Shown here: in pieces, positions 22,241-32,960 of the stretch
Position numbering within the stretch: the stretch's first letter is position 1
How the letters are laid out: the number at the start of each line of letters is the position of its first letter
Program-made: the position numbers and the translations under genes
Notes under the pieces: generated by a model
What the model was told of the DNA's origin: nothing
The model's input: only the letters and a program-made list of their open reading frames with translations
The model's database searches: none
DNA from: Mesodorylaimus sp. YZB2_4
Taxonomy: Eukaryota; Nematoda; Enoplea; Dorylaimida; Dorylaimidae
NCBI GenBank assembly: GCA_030248295.1
Contig: JASANH010001722.1
Span: 372,001-436,000 of the forward strand
Direction: 5' to 3'
DNA: 64,000 nt

Positions 22241-23720
22241 AGGGTGAGACCCAGGTGGCGGATCTCGAAAAAGTGGAAGTTCAGAACAAATGGTTCTCGA
22301 ACACCAGTCGGGAAGATCACTCGCTTCTCACCCAGTATCATTCTGGGAGGCTATTGCTGGCAGAGAATGCCCCCGCGTAAAGTGCTCCTAGTGGAGACTC
22401 ACCGCCGGATCAGATCGGATGTCGTCCGCTCGGATCGGATATCCGATTCGATCTGATCTAATATAGAAAATCATCATCCGGAAGATCGAATCGGATCAAC
22501 CATGCGATCCACCACTCTATGGTTCCTGCAATAACCGTAGGCAAACAACGAACTACCGCGCAATTTTTCCCCACTCACTCTGAAGTGTTATGAATAAGAT
22601 GAGATGAATATCTCGCATTGCTGATTCCTTTTTTGCTCATAATTAGAGTCACAAGTCGGCTTCTTAATATTAATATTTGAAACCAGAGAAAAACATAAAC
22701 GACTTACAAGGCAACATCGCCAACCGTTAAATCGAACTTCACACAACCGAAAATCGTACTTTGTTGATTGTTCCCAGGTGCAAAAGAAAACTATCTGCAA
22801 AATATCATAGACGTCTAGCCAACTGGTCAGCAATGGCCTGAAGTCCTAAAAATGTTTGAGTCCTTATAATTAGAAATTCTAAGCGTTGAGATAAACACGC
22901 ACAGTTCTTTCCCAACTCGCTTTTCGGGCTTCGATTTTGAGCTTTCAACACTCAGGTTTTGGTTTTTCTCTCGAAAAACCCATAAAATCCAGAATAATTT
23001 GAAAACCTCCTGGACGGCAGGCAGTGACCACTCCTGACCAGTTGGCCAAATGCGCCCAATATCCTTCAGAGAGCTTTCTTTTCCACCCGCACACAAATTG
23101 CAATTTTTGCTTTTGACAAGTTCGACGCAACGTTTTCCAAAATTGCCTCTTCAGATTTTGCAAATGTTTGAAGTTGGACGAAAGAAATATTAGTCAGGAG
23201 TTGACACGAAGTAGAAATATCTGTTAACATTATCATATTCCGGAGAACAGTATAGATGCATGATGAGCAGAGTGGCTTATTGTGTGCCTTGAGGGGGGCG
23301 CTGATTGTGCCGCGGCACTGTGAGAATAATTACTCTCATCATAGGAGACCTTTCGAAGAAAGTTCATGCGTTATTAATTGTTAAAAAAATTTAAAGTATC
23401 TTTTTCACATAATCTGATCAGAAGTTTTCTTTATCTGATACGATCCGATAAACACTCATCCGATCTGGTCGTGAGTGGTGACACACAGAGGGGCACTTGT
23501 GTGAGAGCTTGTTACCTGGCGGCCTCATTTATCATGCCAGGACTGCTCACCAGCTATGGGCAAAATGGGCTAGTCGTCCAGCGGGGAACTGGGGTGGCAC
23601 GGGGCACAACTCACAAAACTTTACAAAAAAAACATGTTGCCTATGTAAGCCAGAAGCTGGAGAGCAAAAACCGAAAACCAAAGCGTTTGTCAACAGTTAC
23701 GTGGCTAATCAGCTTACAAT
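22241..23720 (+). repeat. Dispersed repeat S split by a nested element
   Basis: 22241-22400 (AGTCGGGAAGATCACTCGCT, CAGTATCATTCTGGG, CTCCTAGTGG) aligns with 39920-40075. 23485-23720 (ACACACAGAGG, GGCGGCCTCATTTATC) aligns with 40080-40290. In the second locus the two parts are contiguous, so the sequence between them here is an insertion. The S sequence has no ORF of note. Confidence 0.7.
22401..23484. mobile_element. DNA element with short TIRs, nested in repeat S
   Basis: The left end ACTCACCGCCGGATCAGATC and right end GATCTGGTCGTGAGT are imperfect inverted repeats. The ends are rich in GGATC/GATCC words. The uninterrupted S copy near 40075 gives the empty site. A shorter relative with the same kind of ends is at 54436-54562. 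No transposase is seen, so it is non-autonomous. The target duplication is not resolved. Confidence 0.65.
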
Positions 23721-23860
23721 ATTTCATCTCAGGACCTGTAGTTCGCAAAATATGTCGTGCGAGCTTAGCCAGCGCCGCTCTACAGTCTGTCAGTGAAGTG
23801 TACGAGGGAGTGCTTGAATATCAAGGCGTGCCTGCATCCTGACTGCCAGGAAAGGTCAAA

Positions 23861-24535
23861 ATGCCAACAGGAGCCGTAATCAGCAACGAAATGCTCGGGT
23901 TACTGAAAAAAACGGTCACATTTTTATTGATCCGAACGCGAGCAATGCCAAATGGTCACATATGTATCGGCAAGTCAATTCAATCCGGACTAAACGGGAC
24001 ACTGGCTAAAAAGGGGGCACAATCGGCAGAGGGGGCCCCACATATTATGCAGTGTACCTATCGCGTAAAGTGCAAAAGCGGACACAAGGATTCTATGCCG
24101 GAAAATCACCACAAAAAAACGCATCCAAGAAAGCATCAGCAATCAGAGGCACAAAGAAAAAAAAAGCGCAAGCACGGTTGTTGGTGGACATCAGACACTG
24201 ATGAGCGAGATGTTCACCAACACCAAGGAACCGAATCACGAGCCATGTCTCTCGAACTCAAAGGCAGAAAGAGAAAGGTAATGCTGATGGGAATGAGTCG
24301 TCGACATTCGGGTGGTCGTAGCACGCACGATGTGATCGAGCGAGATGAAGACCACCAGTCGGCTTTGCGTCCGACCGCATACGTCAGCTCAAGTCGATGT
24401 GTTGAATGCTGCTTGCTGCTGATAGGCGCCATATCATCGATCGAAGTTGGAGCCCATATCCTAATCACTAAATCCCGTATCCTCGAGATGTTCACACAGG
24501 CTCCATTCTTTCGAAGAGCTGGCTTCTCGGCATGA
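23861..24535 (+). CDS. Hypothetical 224-codon ORF, lysine-rich
   Basis: An ATG-to-TGA reading of 224 codons, long for chance in this base composition. The middle is very basic and histidine-rich (HHKKTHPRKHQQ, then RKKKRKHGCWW). No domain, signal peptide or membrane segment is evident, and I recognise no family. It lies in repeat-rich DNA right after repeat S, so a transposon origin is as likely as a host gene. No splice signals or poly(A) signal point to expression. Confidence 0.25.
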   Translation: MPTGAVISNEMLGLLKKTVTFLLIRTRAMPNGHICIGKSIQSGLNGTLAKKGAQSAEGAPHIMQCTYRVKCKSGHKDSMPENHHKKTHPRKHQQSEAQRKKKRKHGCWWTSDTDERDVHQHQGTESRAMSLELKGRKRKVMLMGMSRRHSGGRSTHDVIERDEDHQSALRPTAYVSSSRCVECCLLLIGAISSIEVGAHILITKSRILEMFTQAPFFRRAGFSA

Positions 24536-26182
24536 GTATCAACGAATGTTGGCTTCTTGTCTGGCGGTTGAATTCTTGTGGTACACTGAGGTCTTGTCTC
24601 GCAATGTACGCAGATACCAGCACCACAGATCCACAATACAATATCCCCACAATACGATCATGGCCATGCACCCATCTACCCAAAGTCGGCCTAGACGGCG
24701 GTGTTCTGAGGTTTCCGAATTTCTTGGAACGCAATTCGTTCAGACCAGGAGTGAGTACCAATTTACCGAACCAGTCGCTCTTGGCCTCTGGCTGGCATGG
24801 GTAGGACATACAGTACCAGTATTTAAAAAGTCACAATCTCTATTAATCAGCCTACTACAACGGACGAAGGTGACGTTATTCGACAATTTAGTCCACTCAG
24901 ATGCAAGCCAGGTAGCGCTGGTCGTCCATACCTCATCGGTCGAACTTCGATCCAAACAGCCGCTCAATAAACCTCGGATTTACCAATAAAAAATTTCAAG
25001 TTTAGCTGACGAAAAATGTCCACCAGAACACGCCCATCAACCAATTCGACATCAATTTTCTCGCGTCAATAATCTTTTAATCATAATTTTTCAGTAAAAA
25101 CTTTGTTCAACAAAAGATAGTTAGAAAAAACGCAGGCGTTTCGCCTTTCGCATAAAGTCTCACCGCGCAACAGTTAGCCTTTCTAGAATTGCGTTATGAA
25201 GAATAACGCAGTAGTTTCTGTCCCTCGGAGGGTGCTCGCCTGGTGGTCTAGGGAGTTCCTCTCATTAGTGAAAATTCAGGTCTGATAAAGGTGTTTTTCT
25301 CCCTGACACCTGCACCTGGTTGACGCGTCCTTATTGACCGGCCGCCCGCCCGATTGCGTCTTGGGCCCTGCCTCTCACTGCAAATGTCTACCTGGCTCAC
25401 TACAGCACGTATAGATATATGCCTACGTGCTGTAGACCTTATTTTCGGTCGACAGAAAACCAGAGACCCCTCCAATAGAACAGTAAGACCTTAGAGGTTC
25501 GGACTTTTAATTCTTTTTTTTCATGATTGCACTAGTTTTCTGGCAGCTTCGTTCAAGGTTCAAAATGGTTTCGATGCCAGTATTGGCTGATTCTTCACAC
25601 TTCCGAAATAGCAACTTTCCTTCATCCGCATATCATAGTTATTTCTATGCTATTTTCTACAGAAACGGCGTCTGATCGTTTTCTCGCTGTAAATAATCCA
25701 GCACAGCCCGAAAAATTTAAACCATACCAAGCGTAAAATAATTGCGACAATATTCTGTTTTTACTCCCAATTAGGGTAAGTTTATCTTCGAATGAGTATT
25801 TCTATAATTTGCAAAGAGCTGTATAAGGTGTAGCACACTTTACCAGAAATATCAGATCTAAAAAAAGGACTTCTGACATAAGCTCGATGATGATAACATG
25901 ATTCCATGATACTGGGGTCATGCAATGAGGCGTTACGAGAACTAAGGAGTTACCGACCTGGTGCCACGGTTTTTTAAGCCAATCAATTCATGGGTAAATT
26001 TATCATTAACTAGTCCGCTCAGTTCATTTCCTTTGTCTTTATGCAGAATCAATAACACCATAATTCAAACGTGTCCACTGCATTAAGTGCTGCAAATATG
26101 TTGCAGGTGCATGTTCAGTCCCCGTGCCCGTAATTCGATCATCCTAGCTATAGATTCGTTCCTCGAGGACTGACCCTTGCCC
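24536..26182. other. Intergenic with one hairpin
   Basis: No supported gene. A perfect inverted repeat, CTACAGCACGTA / TACGTGCTGTAG, lies at 25403-25435 around a 9-base loop. Otherwise nothing recognised. Confidence 0.45.
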
Positions 26183-28252
26183 CTATGGCCTGTAAGTGTA
26201 ATAGTTGCATCCTGCTTGCGGCGCCATGTAGCCGAGCATCGAGGCGTCCAATCGGTCCAGGGCGAACAGGTCGCAGTCTCCACTTCAAAACCAGGTTGAA
26301 ACTGCGACACCTCGGCTGCTTGGCGCAGTTAAATGCGCAATCATTGACTGACGCTACTGATGACAGACTTTGAATCACTAAGCTTCGATTGATGCACAGG
26401 TTCGGAAAATGGTCGAAGTCTTGCCCAACGTCTGCGAAAAGCAACAAAACAGTATTTTAGCACCAGATAAAATGTGCTGCAATATCACAGTTCTTCTTTC
26501 AAAGCAAGCCTGTGCCAGACAGATTCAAAGCTATGCTTGAATTACTTGTTCGTGCTCTGAAAAAGAAGCTTCTGTGGTCAATTCATGATTTGTGTACATG
26601 CCGTGACAATGATTAAATTCAGGGGCGATTCTGATCGCTAGGAGTGATTAAATGTCATGGCCAATTAGTATTTCGACAAGTGGCAATCGTGTCGCGACCT
26701 GGTGCGCTGTGGGCCTGTTGCCAGCACCCCTCCTCTTGTAACCGCCCATCCTGCTTGTCAAAAATAAGACATAATATTTTCTAAGGGTGAATACTTACTA
26801 TACACAATGCACAAAATATGGTATCCCTTCGTGCAATGGTGATCGCCAAAATTGCTAGTTTTATTATATAGAAGTAAGCAAGCCCCGTCGCTCGGACAAC
26901 AATCGTCAGCCAGGCGGGATTGCAAGAAAGTCTTATTCACTGTCAAACGTGGATCGATGGCGTTAGTATCGGTGTGGAAGTAAGTAAACGGGCCGAACAC
27001 GCTGCCCGAAGGAGAAGCCATTGGATTATTCTTCATGGCCACCCAAACGACTGGGCCACCGAGGTTACTCTAGAAGCAAGAAAAGTAGTGTAATAACAAG
27101 TTCAGTTCAAAAATAATTAAAAGAAGTACATTAGCGAAATTAGTGATCACAGCTAGTTCGTTGTTAGTAAAAATAAGACCAAAAAAGGCGTTTTTGTTTT
27201 GGCACGCCTCAAACGAACTATTCCAGTTGAGTCGCATGTAACTTCCAGTCGCGTTTTGAGGAAAAAAGAAACAACGACCTCCATCGACCACTCCGCCGTA
27301 AACAGTCGAACATATTTGATGAAATGTGGTTGGATCAACGCAATACTGGCCTATAATGTGATTGGAACAACAAATTTGCTGTCAGACTTGTATTCCTTCC
27401 AACAAAAGACCTGCTTAGCACCAGTTGATGGCGGCAGCGCAACACTTTACCATCTATGTATAGTTAGAGCTGTAGACTATAGGGCTATGTACGAACGTTG
27501 TGCCAAGCTTTTTATGAGGTTTGAAAGACACAGAGGGATATGAACACAAGCGAGCCTGTGATATTTTTATAATATACTGGATATTGTACTGTATACGATG
27601 CAGTGTGGTGAATTGGGTTGCGTTGAATAGAGATACAAACAACGTGTGGGGAATAGAATAAGTATCCGAAGAGGAAAATGCTCAGGTTTATTGCCCTTGG
27701 ATTTGATCGTTAAAAAAATCAAAATCGATAAAATAGGGAATGATTGGTGCGAACGATCCATGCGTATGACGACTCGCGTCGCCGATCGTAATCCTAGAGT
27801 CGAGCGAGAAGGTCACAGTTGCCTGTATGTTAAGAATTGGAGTTTTTCTGACAGGGTCCTCATGCCCTGCCGCATATGCTCAGCGCCACAAGCAAGAGAT
27901 CATGGCCTAGTTTCACCGAGGCACTTGCAAGTCTCACAAGCGCCACAAGCGTCTATTTTACAAGTATCCGCGTTTCACCACCAACAAACTCACAAGTTAG
28001 AAATGCAAGCGTGAGAGATGCCTGGCTACAAGGAGCCTGTGGGCCGTCGAGTAAAAACACGTCGCATGTACAGAGAACTACGGGCAATAAGGTACAAGCC
28101 TGACGAACGAGCGTTTCAACACTTCTTTTTTGGCCCTTGTGGAAAAGTAGACTTGTAGAGAGTGACTTGTAAAAGATGGAGGCAGAACTTGTAAACGAGC
28201 CCAAATTCAGAAGGCTGGAGCGCATTGATCTTTTGGAAGGCGGAGGCTCCTT

Positions 28253-29625
28253 TAGTCGGATTACTCAGTCTAGAAGCAATACGATGCACGGCGCCAGTTT
28301 GGCGGGGAGGCCCATGGCCGCGCGAAACACAAAACTAGTAACGAGCGCGCGCCTGAAAACGGGTTTTTTGTATGCTAGGGGCGGGAGAGTCGGGGTGGCT
28401 TTTGTGGCAGCGTGGCTTAGTGACTATATCATGAACAGTGTGACGATCAAGCTTTCACACCACTGCTGTTTCTCCTACAGGGCTAGTGCTAAACATGGAG
28501 AAATAGAGATGGACGTTAATTATTACTTGCCTCAACTGTCCGTCAGCCTTTGTGCGTCTTTTTATGGGAGGTGGCGCATCTGCTGGCGACTTCTGGTAAC
28601 GACATTTTCAACTTCGTCGCAAAATCGCTTGCAGCTCCTCCAGTGGCCTTGATGATATCACTACTAGTGTAACGGTTAAGATTCTACGCTGCAGCTGTAG
28701 CGGCGACAGGATTGGTGCTAAAGGCGGAAAAATACAGGTTTGCATTGATCACTGCTTGCCTGAGTTGTGCATCAGGGTTATCGAATTTCTTGATTAGTGC
28801 CACTGCATCTTTGTGAAATTCAGGACGCAAATGTATTTTTCCCTTATGAACTTTCGAGCATTGAACTGAGGCTTCTGTTGCGCTGCTGGCGCAGGGCGCT
28901 TAAGATCCTGAGTGGCCTTCATTTCTTTCAGTTGCGGCGGGGTCAGCTTGCAATCGCGTAATAAATTTAGCGCATCCTACGTGATCCCAGTCACATGGAC
29001 AGTGTTTAAGCGTTTTAGCGCTGATCCGCCATCCACTCCATTCAAATCCAAATCTGTGTTTAACTGGACATGGACTTGTGGTATGTTCATGTCTCCATCC
29101 ATGCTTGTCTCCATGTCAATATTAATGCTTGGCATCTGGTTCCGTAAGCAGCTCAGTTTTCTCATCAGTTTCGCCATGTTTGCTTTCGCGAACAAAAACT
29201 AATAAAATTATTGGTACGATAAATAGAGTTCACATGATTTTTGTTTACCACGACTTATTCAATGCAGAACCGTAGCCAAAGTTCGCAAGGGACAGTTCAG
29301 CCTGCTTTGTGGATGTGCAGTGAGACAGACAACAAATTCACTGAGCAAAACCGGGCTAGCTTCTAAAACATTAACTTTTCTGCATTCATGAAAGTGCAGA
29401 TAGTCTTCTTGATGTCACGCGGCTATCTAGAAGGCCTCACTCACAAAAAGTATCGCAAATCTGGCGCTAGGAATTCGAAAAGACGCCGCCCCTAGCATAC
29501 AAGAAACCTGTTCTCAGGCGCGCGCTCGTTGCTACTGTAGCTTTGAGTTTCGCGCGGCCATGGGCCGCCCCGCCAGACTGGCGCCGTGCATCGTAGTGGT
29601 CCTAGACTGAGTAATCCGACTATAC
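28253..29625. mobile_element. TIR transposon of about 1.4 kb inside lectin copy 2 intron 1
   Basis: Left arm 28253-28395 and right arm about 29465-29625 are inverted repeats of about 140 bp. They start TAGTCGGATTACTCAGTCTA and share GGCGCCAGT.TGGCGGGG, CATGGCCGCGCGAAAC and ATGCTAGGGGCGG. A flanking TA on both sides would fit a Tc1/mariner-type or similar TA target, but this is ambiguous. The interior carries the decayed minus-strand ORF listed next. Confidence 0.8.
28570..29195 (-). pseudogene. Decayed ORF carried by the TIR transposon
   Basis: From 29195 leftward the minus strand reads MFAKANMAKLMRKLSCLRNQ, then DGGSALKRLNTVHVTG. A stop follows, then in the same frame DALNLLRDCKLTPPQLKEM and FNARKFIREKYICVLNFT. 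After a further frameshift it continues as IKKFDNPDAQLRQAVINANL, again with stops. The reading is consistent with a single ancient protein interrupted by at least two stops and one frameshift. I do not recognise the protein. It has no visible DDE or zinc-finger motif, so it need not be the transposase. Confidence 0.5.
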
Positions 29626-29666
29626 ATACTTCGTCTGGGGCACGGCCCCACTATTACTATTATAAG

Positions 29667-29941
29667 GAATAGCAGCTCTGGCAGGGTGCTGAAAAACGTC
29701 GCTTATCGAAAAGGTGTGCGCACTGGCCTGCGGCACTTGGCGATCGTCGAGCAAAAAATTAGTTAAATTTCGAGTTTTTGATCAATCAAAATATTTCGAA
29801 TCACTTTTGTTCGTTTATGGCTTGAAAGATCAGGTAATATTGGTTTTTGCTTAGATTCATCTTTGCTGTAACGTACAGGCTCAAAAAACTCGCGCACACC
29901 TTTTCGATAAGCGACGCTTTTTAGCACCCTGCCAGAGCTGC
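29667..29941. mobile_element. 275-bp palindromic element
   Basis: AGCAGCTCTGGCAGGGTGCT at the left and AGCACCCTGCCAGAGCTGCT at the right are perfect inverted repeats. Pairing continues through the CGTCGCTTATCGAAAAGGTG block to about 29718 / 29891. It lies 40 bp from the larger TIR element. Non-coding MITE. Confidence 0.75.
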
Positions 29942-30689
29942 TAGGCCATATAATAGCGATGGTGAGGCCGTGGTGTGGGGTCTGGGGCTGGGCTGTGGCG
30001 CACAGAAAAGACCATTCCAGTTTGACGTTGATGTTCAGGTTCATTCGATTACGGTACCCCAGCTGGGGTCCCCGGGAGTGGAAGTATAAATTGACAATTT
30101 ATCAAAAAATTGACAGGCTGAGCCGGCACGTCTGGGGCACCCATGTCTGGGTCATGGAAAATGCACAAGTTTTCGAAAACAGTGCATTTACCCAAGGTCC
30201 TAGGGCAGTTATTGCTTCCGATTGAATGAATCGAAGAAAATGTTGTTATGAACACTTCCTGGCCCAATTTTCGTCGTAGATTCTGAATATTCCATTTAAA
30301 ATCGCGTACAAGTGAGGCGAACCATAGATTTTAGCTGTTTTTCAAACCCCACTTTTCAGCGCGCCGCGACTTGGGTGATGCGTGAAATTGTGAGTAAGGT
30401 ATGGATCTGCTGCATTTTTTTAGGAGATCGAGAGTTTTTATGGTCGGATTTTCAATTTTCGTTAATCGCGTTCTGGATTTATTTGTGATTTTCATGTTTA
30501 GTATTGATCAGATGAATTCATTTTCTTGATTTTAAAGACGGTAGGATCTGCCGTGCATGCTGGGGTTTGCCTATTTGCTAGTTCTATATTGACTCCTGCA
30601 GCTGATAGATTTTAGTTCCTTGTGTCTGTGCTAGTAATAAGTTTTATTCGGGTCACGCATTCTATATTTTAGGGGACAGCTTTTCAATA

Positions 30690-31058
30690 CTTGGCTTCAA
30701 TACGTCTCTGGACGAATCCTTTGCGGCTTCAAAGACTCTAGCCGCAATTCCAGTGACGCTGGCCAACAGAAGGATCTTGCTGCGATTTTTATGACATGTC
30801 TGTCGGCGCTTTGTTGAAAACTATGGTAGCATAAAATGCTATGATTGGCGACTGATAATTCATTTACTTTGAGAGGCGAAAAATCAAATTCCCAAAGTCG
30901 CCGCTGCGTAACGTTATCCAAGTTCGCGAACAGAGCAGACATCTTCTCAGCCGAGTGCTCAAGCGTGCTGCTTGTATCGACAGCGGTAGATTCAACAGGC
31001 CCTCTGCTTTGCGCTCAGCGATGGTGAAGAAATGCACAGTAATACGCCAAATGTCCAC
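30690..31058 (-). other. Protein-like minus-strand reading, unidentified
   Basis: In one frame, with no stop from about 31015 to 30697, the minus strand reads STAVDTSSTLEHSAEKMSAL, then FANLDNVTQRRLWEFDFSPL and more. The composition looks protein-like, but there is no known motif, no clear start and no partner exon. It could be debris from a mobile element in the lectin intron. Low confidence. Confidence 0.2.
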
Positions 31059-31248
31059 CCCCCCCTTAGTTAAGGCTTACTCATGATAAGATTTGCAGCA
31101 AAAGGTTGTCCGAACCTGGGACTGCACCTTTGAACTTAATGTAGCACAACGTTACCAGGACAAATAGTTTTACAAAAAACTGGTAAAACAGACTTTTCTT
31201 ACTTGAAACGCAGGTCACCAGAAATAATACAATCAGATAGCGAATCAT

Positions 31249-32469
31249 GGTGGTCGGTCCTGTGAACGAAACTAGGACACAGTGAATAGGCCAAGGAGGC
31301 ATTAGCGCGCTAGTTTCAATATAAAAATCCTCCTCCCCCTGGTCAAATTTGAAAACTCATATTCCACACAACAAGAACTCGCATTTTAGAAGGCTTTTTC
31401 GATCGGAATCTTCCAAACCCATAAAAATTTTGCGAAAATCCGTCGAACGGCTCTCGAGTGCCGTTACTTGCATTTCGCGCTTGGAAAACTGGACAGTTAT
31501 CTTGCAAAGTAAACTAGGTAGGGTACTGTAGTTTTGTATAATCACAAGAACCATCTTCTAGCACGGGCATCGTACTCGCACTAGCAGTCGATGTTACTAA
31601 CAAAGTGGCCACCAGCGGGGGCAGGGGGAGGGGGAAGGTTGATCTACTTCCATTTAAGATTCCATTTTAGCATTCAGATTTCTGTGGGATAAAGTAACTG
31701 GCATAATGCGTTGAAAAAATCGTTGAGGGCTCTCTCTTTGTTGAATTTTTCGATCTGTATGTTTTACCACAAGGATCCACGACTTAGATGTAGATTTTAA
31801 TCGATGTTTACTGAATAAGAGAACTCTCATCGCGGGGCCAGCTCACTGTACGCGGCCGGTAATGCGCTCAAAAATCGTGACAATCCAGCACTTGGCCGAG
31901 TGTCCTGATCGACTTATGTCAGCTTGGAAAGGAAAGAGTGATGTTCTCGAAGGCTTCGCAATGGAGTGAAAAGACAAATCTCGAATGGGTTATTCAGCTT
32001 GGGTGTTTTTCATAAGAGCTCATGGAGCTCGACATTTGAGTTGGAGGTGTGTTAACAAAAACTGGTGGTCGTGGTGACCGAGTCCTTATTTAAGCTTATC
32101 AACCCTGCATGCGTCGCTAAGGTGGACTTAGTTACGCGCTAGGCTGAGTATTGCGACCGAAATGTCGAAACTTGCTAATCGTCTGGCGAAAACAAAGAAG
32201 CCGTAGAGGGCAACAAAAAGTGACGAGAGCCAATGTGAGCTATTGTCTCTAAATCACCTTTGCTCAGCCCAACTTTTTCGATCTTGAAGTCAGCAGCATT
32301 CCACCAGTGGGCGCCAATCTAGACTAAAGGGCAGTATAGGACAGGTTGCACGAGGCGGGAGCCTCTCGAATCCGGCTCCACTCACGAGGCACGGGCTGGG
32401 TATGGTTTCCCCACGGGGTAACCGCCGACATCGCGGGGTAGCGACTAACACGCGCCCTTGCCTGACATG
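31249..32469. other. Intergenic, with a partial copy of repeat R
   Basis: A G-rich run (GCAGGGGGAGGGGG) lies near 31620. 32025-32260 is a third, partial copy of repeat R (AGTTGGAGGTGTG, ACTTAGTTACGCGCTAGGCT). No gene seen. Confidence 0.5.
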
Positions 32470-32764
32470 CATCCTGGATTGACCCCAGTCGATGGCAACT
32501 TAGGGTCAATGAACAGGTCCCCAAGCCTGCGGGTAAAAAGATAAAAATCGACCCTCCCCTGGACCGACCAGGATCGGTCAAAAGTACAAACAAACAACAA
32601 GTGTTCACAGTCTCTTTCATCCCGCACACCTTTCCCTTCGGCTGTGTACGTGGTCTTGTTATTTGCAGACATACTGTACCTCACCCCACTTTGGTGCAAT
32701 CTTCAGAGGCAGCAGTCAAAAGCTGCGAGAGAGAGTTGTCCTGGTGCCATTACAGCTTGCGTGG

Positions 32765-32802
32765 ACCAGAATCGACCGATCCGACCCCAGGCCTGGATGT
32801 GG
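32765..32802 (+). mobile_element. 38-base insertion in D, resembling a MITE terminus
   Basis: The first D copy reads GCGTGGTGCATTG. Here GCGTGG is followed by 38 bases ending TGG before TGCATTG. The insert contains ATCGACCGATCCGACC and GGCCTGGAT, as at the left end of the MITE at 8083-8447. TGG at both edges could be a target duplication. Confidence 0.6.
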
Positions 32803-32960
32803 TGCATTGAGGATTACGCGTCTGCCTCTCACGCTGGGTGAACACTTGGCGGCGCGAGTTCGATTCACGGCTGATCGCGATGATCCGTTTTTTCACCCTC
32901 GAATGGAGTGGCATGCCCGCGCTTGTTGCTGTAGTAACACAGTGTGGTGAACACCCGCTG
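32803..32960 (+). mobile_element. tRNA-derived SINE, copy in inverted D
   Basis: Same element as 18750-18870: CGTCTGCCTCTCACGC, then GAGTTCGATTCACGG, then TTTCACCCTCGAATGGAG. It is present in both D copies, so it was inserted before D was duplicated. Confidence 0.6.

Larger units (their letters stand above)
26183..31248 (-). pseudogene. C-type lectin/PAN gene, copy 2, frameshifted in the PAN exon
   Basis: Exon 1 (31203-31248) is a signal peptide, MIRYLIVLFLVTCVS, with the same 46-base length as copy 1. Exon 2 (27130-27350) is intact and contains YCVDPTTFHQICSTVYGG, VDGGRCFFF and GLIFTNNELAVI. Exon 3 (26799-27069) is intact, with WVAMKNNPM, GPFTYFHTDTNAIDPR and CTKGYHILC. Exon 4 begins at 26431 in frame as a PAN domain (CAKQPRCRSFN). 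It then has one extra base near 26291-26297 (AACCTGG where copy 1 has AACTGG). The frame is lost, two cysteines go, and translation would run on to a stop near 26148. Intron 1 is about 3.85 kb because transposons have inserted. Copy 1, by contrast, keeps this exon and has lost exon 2. Assigning exon 1 to this gene rests on phase and similarity to copy 1. Confidence 0.8.
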
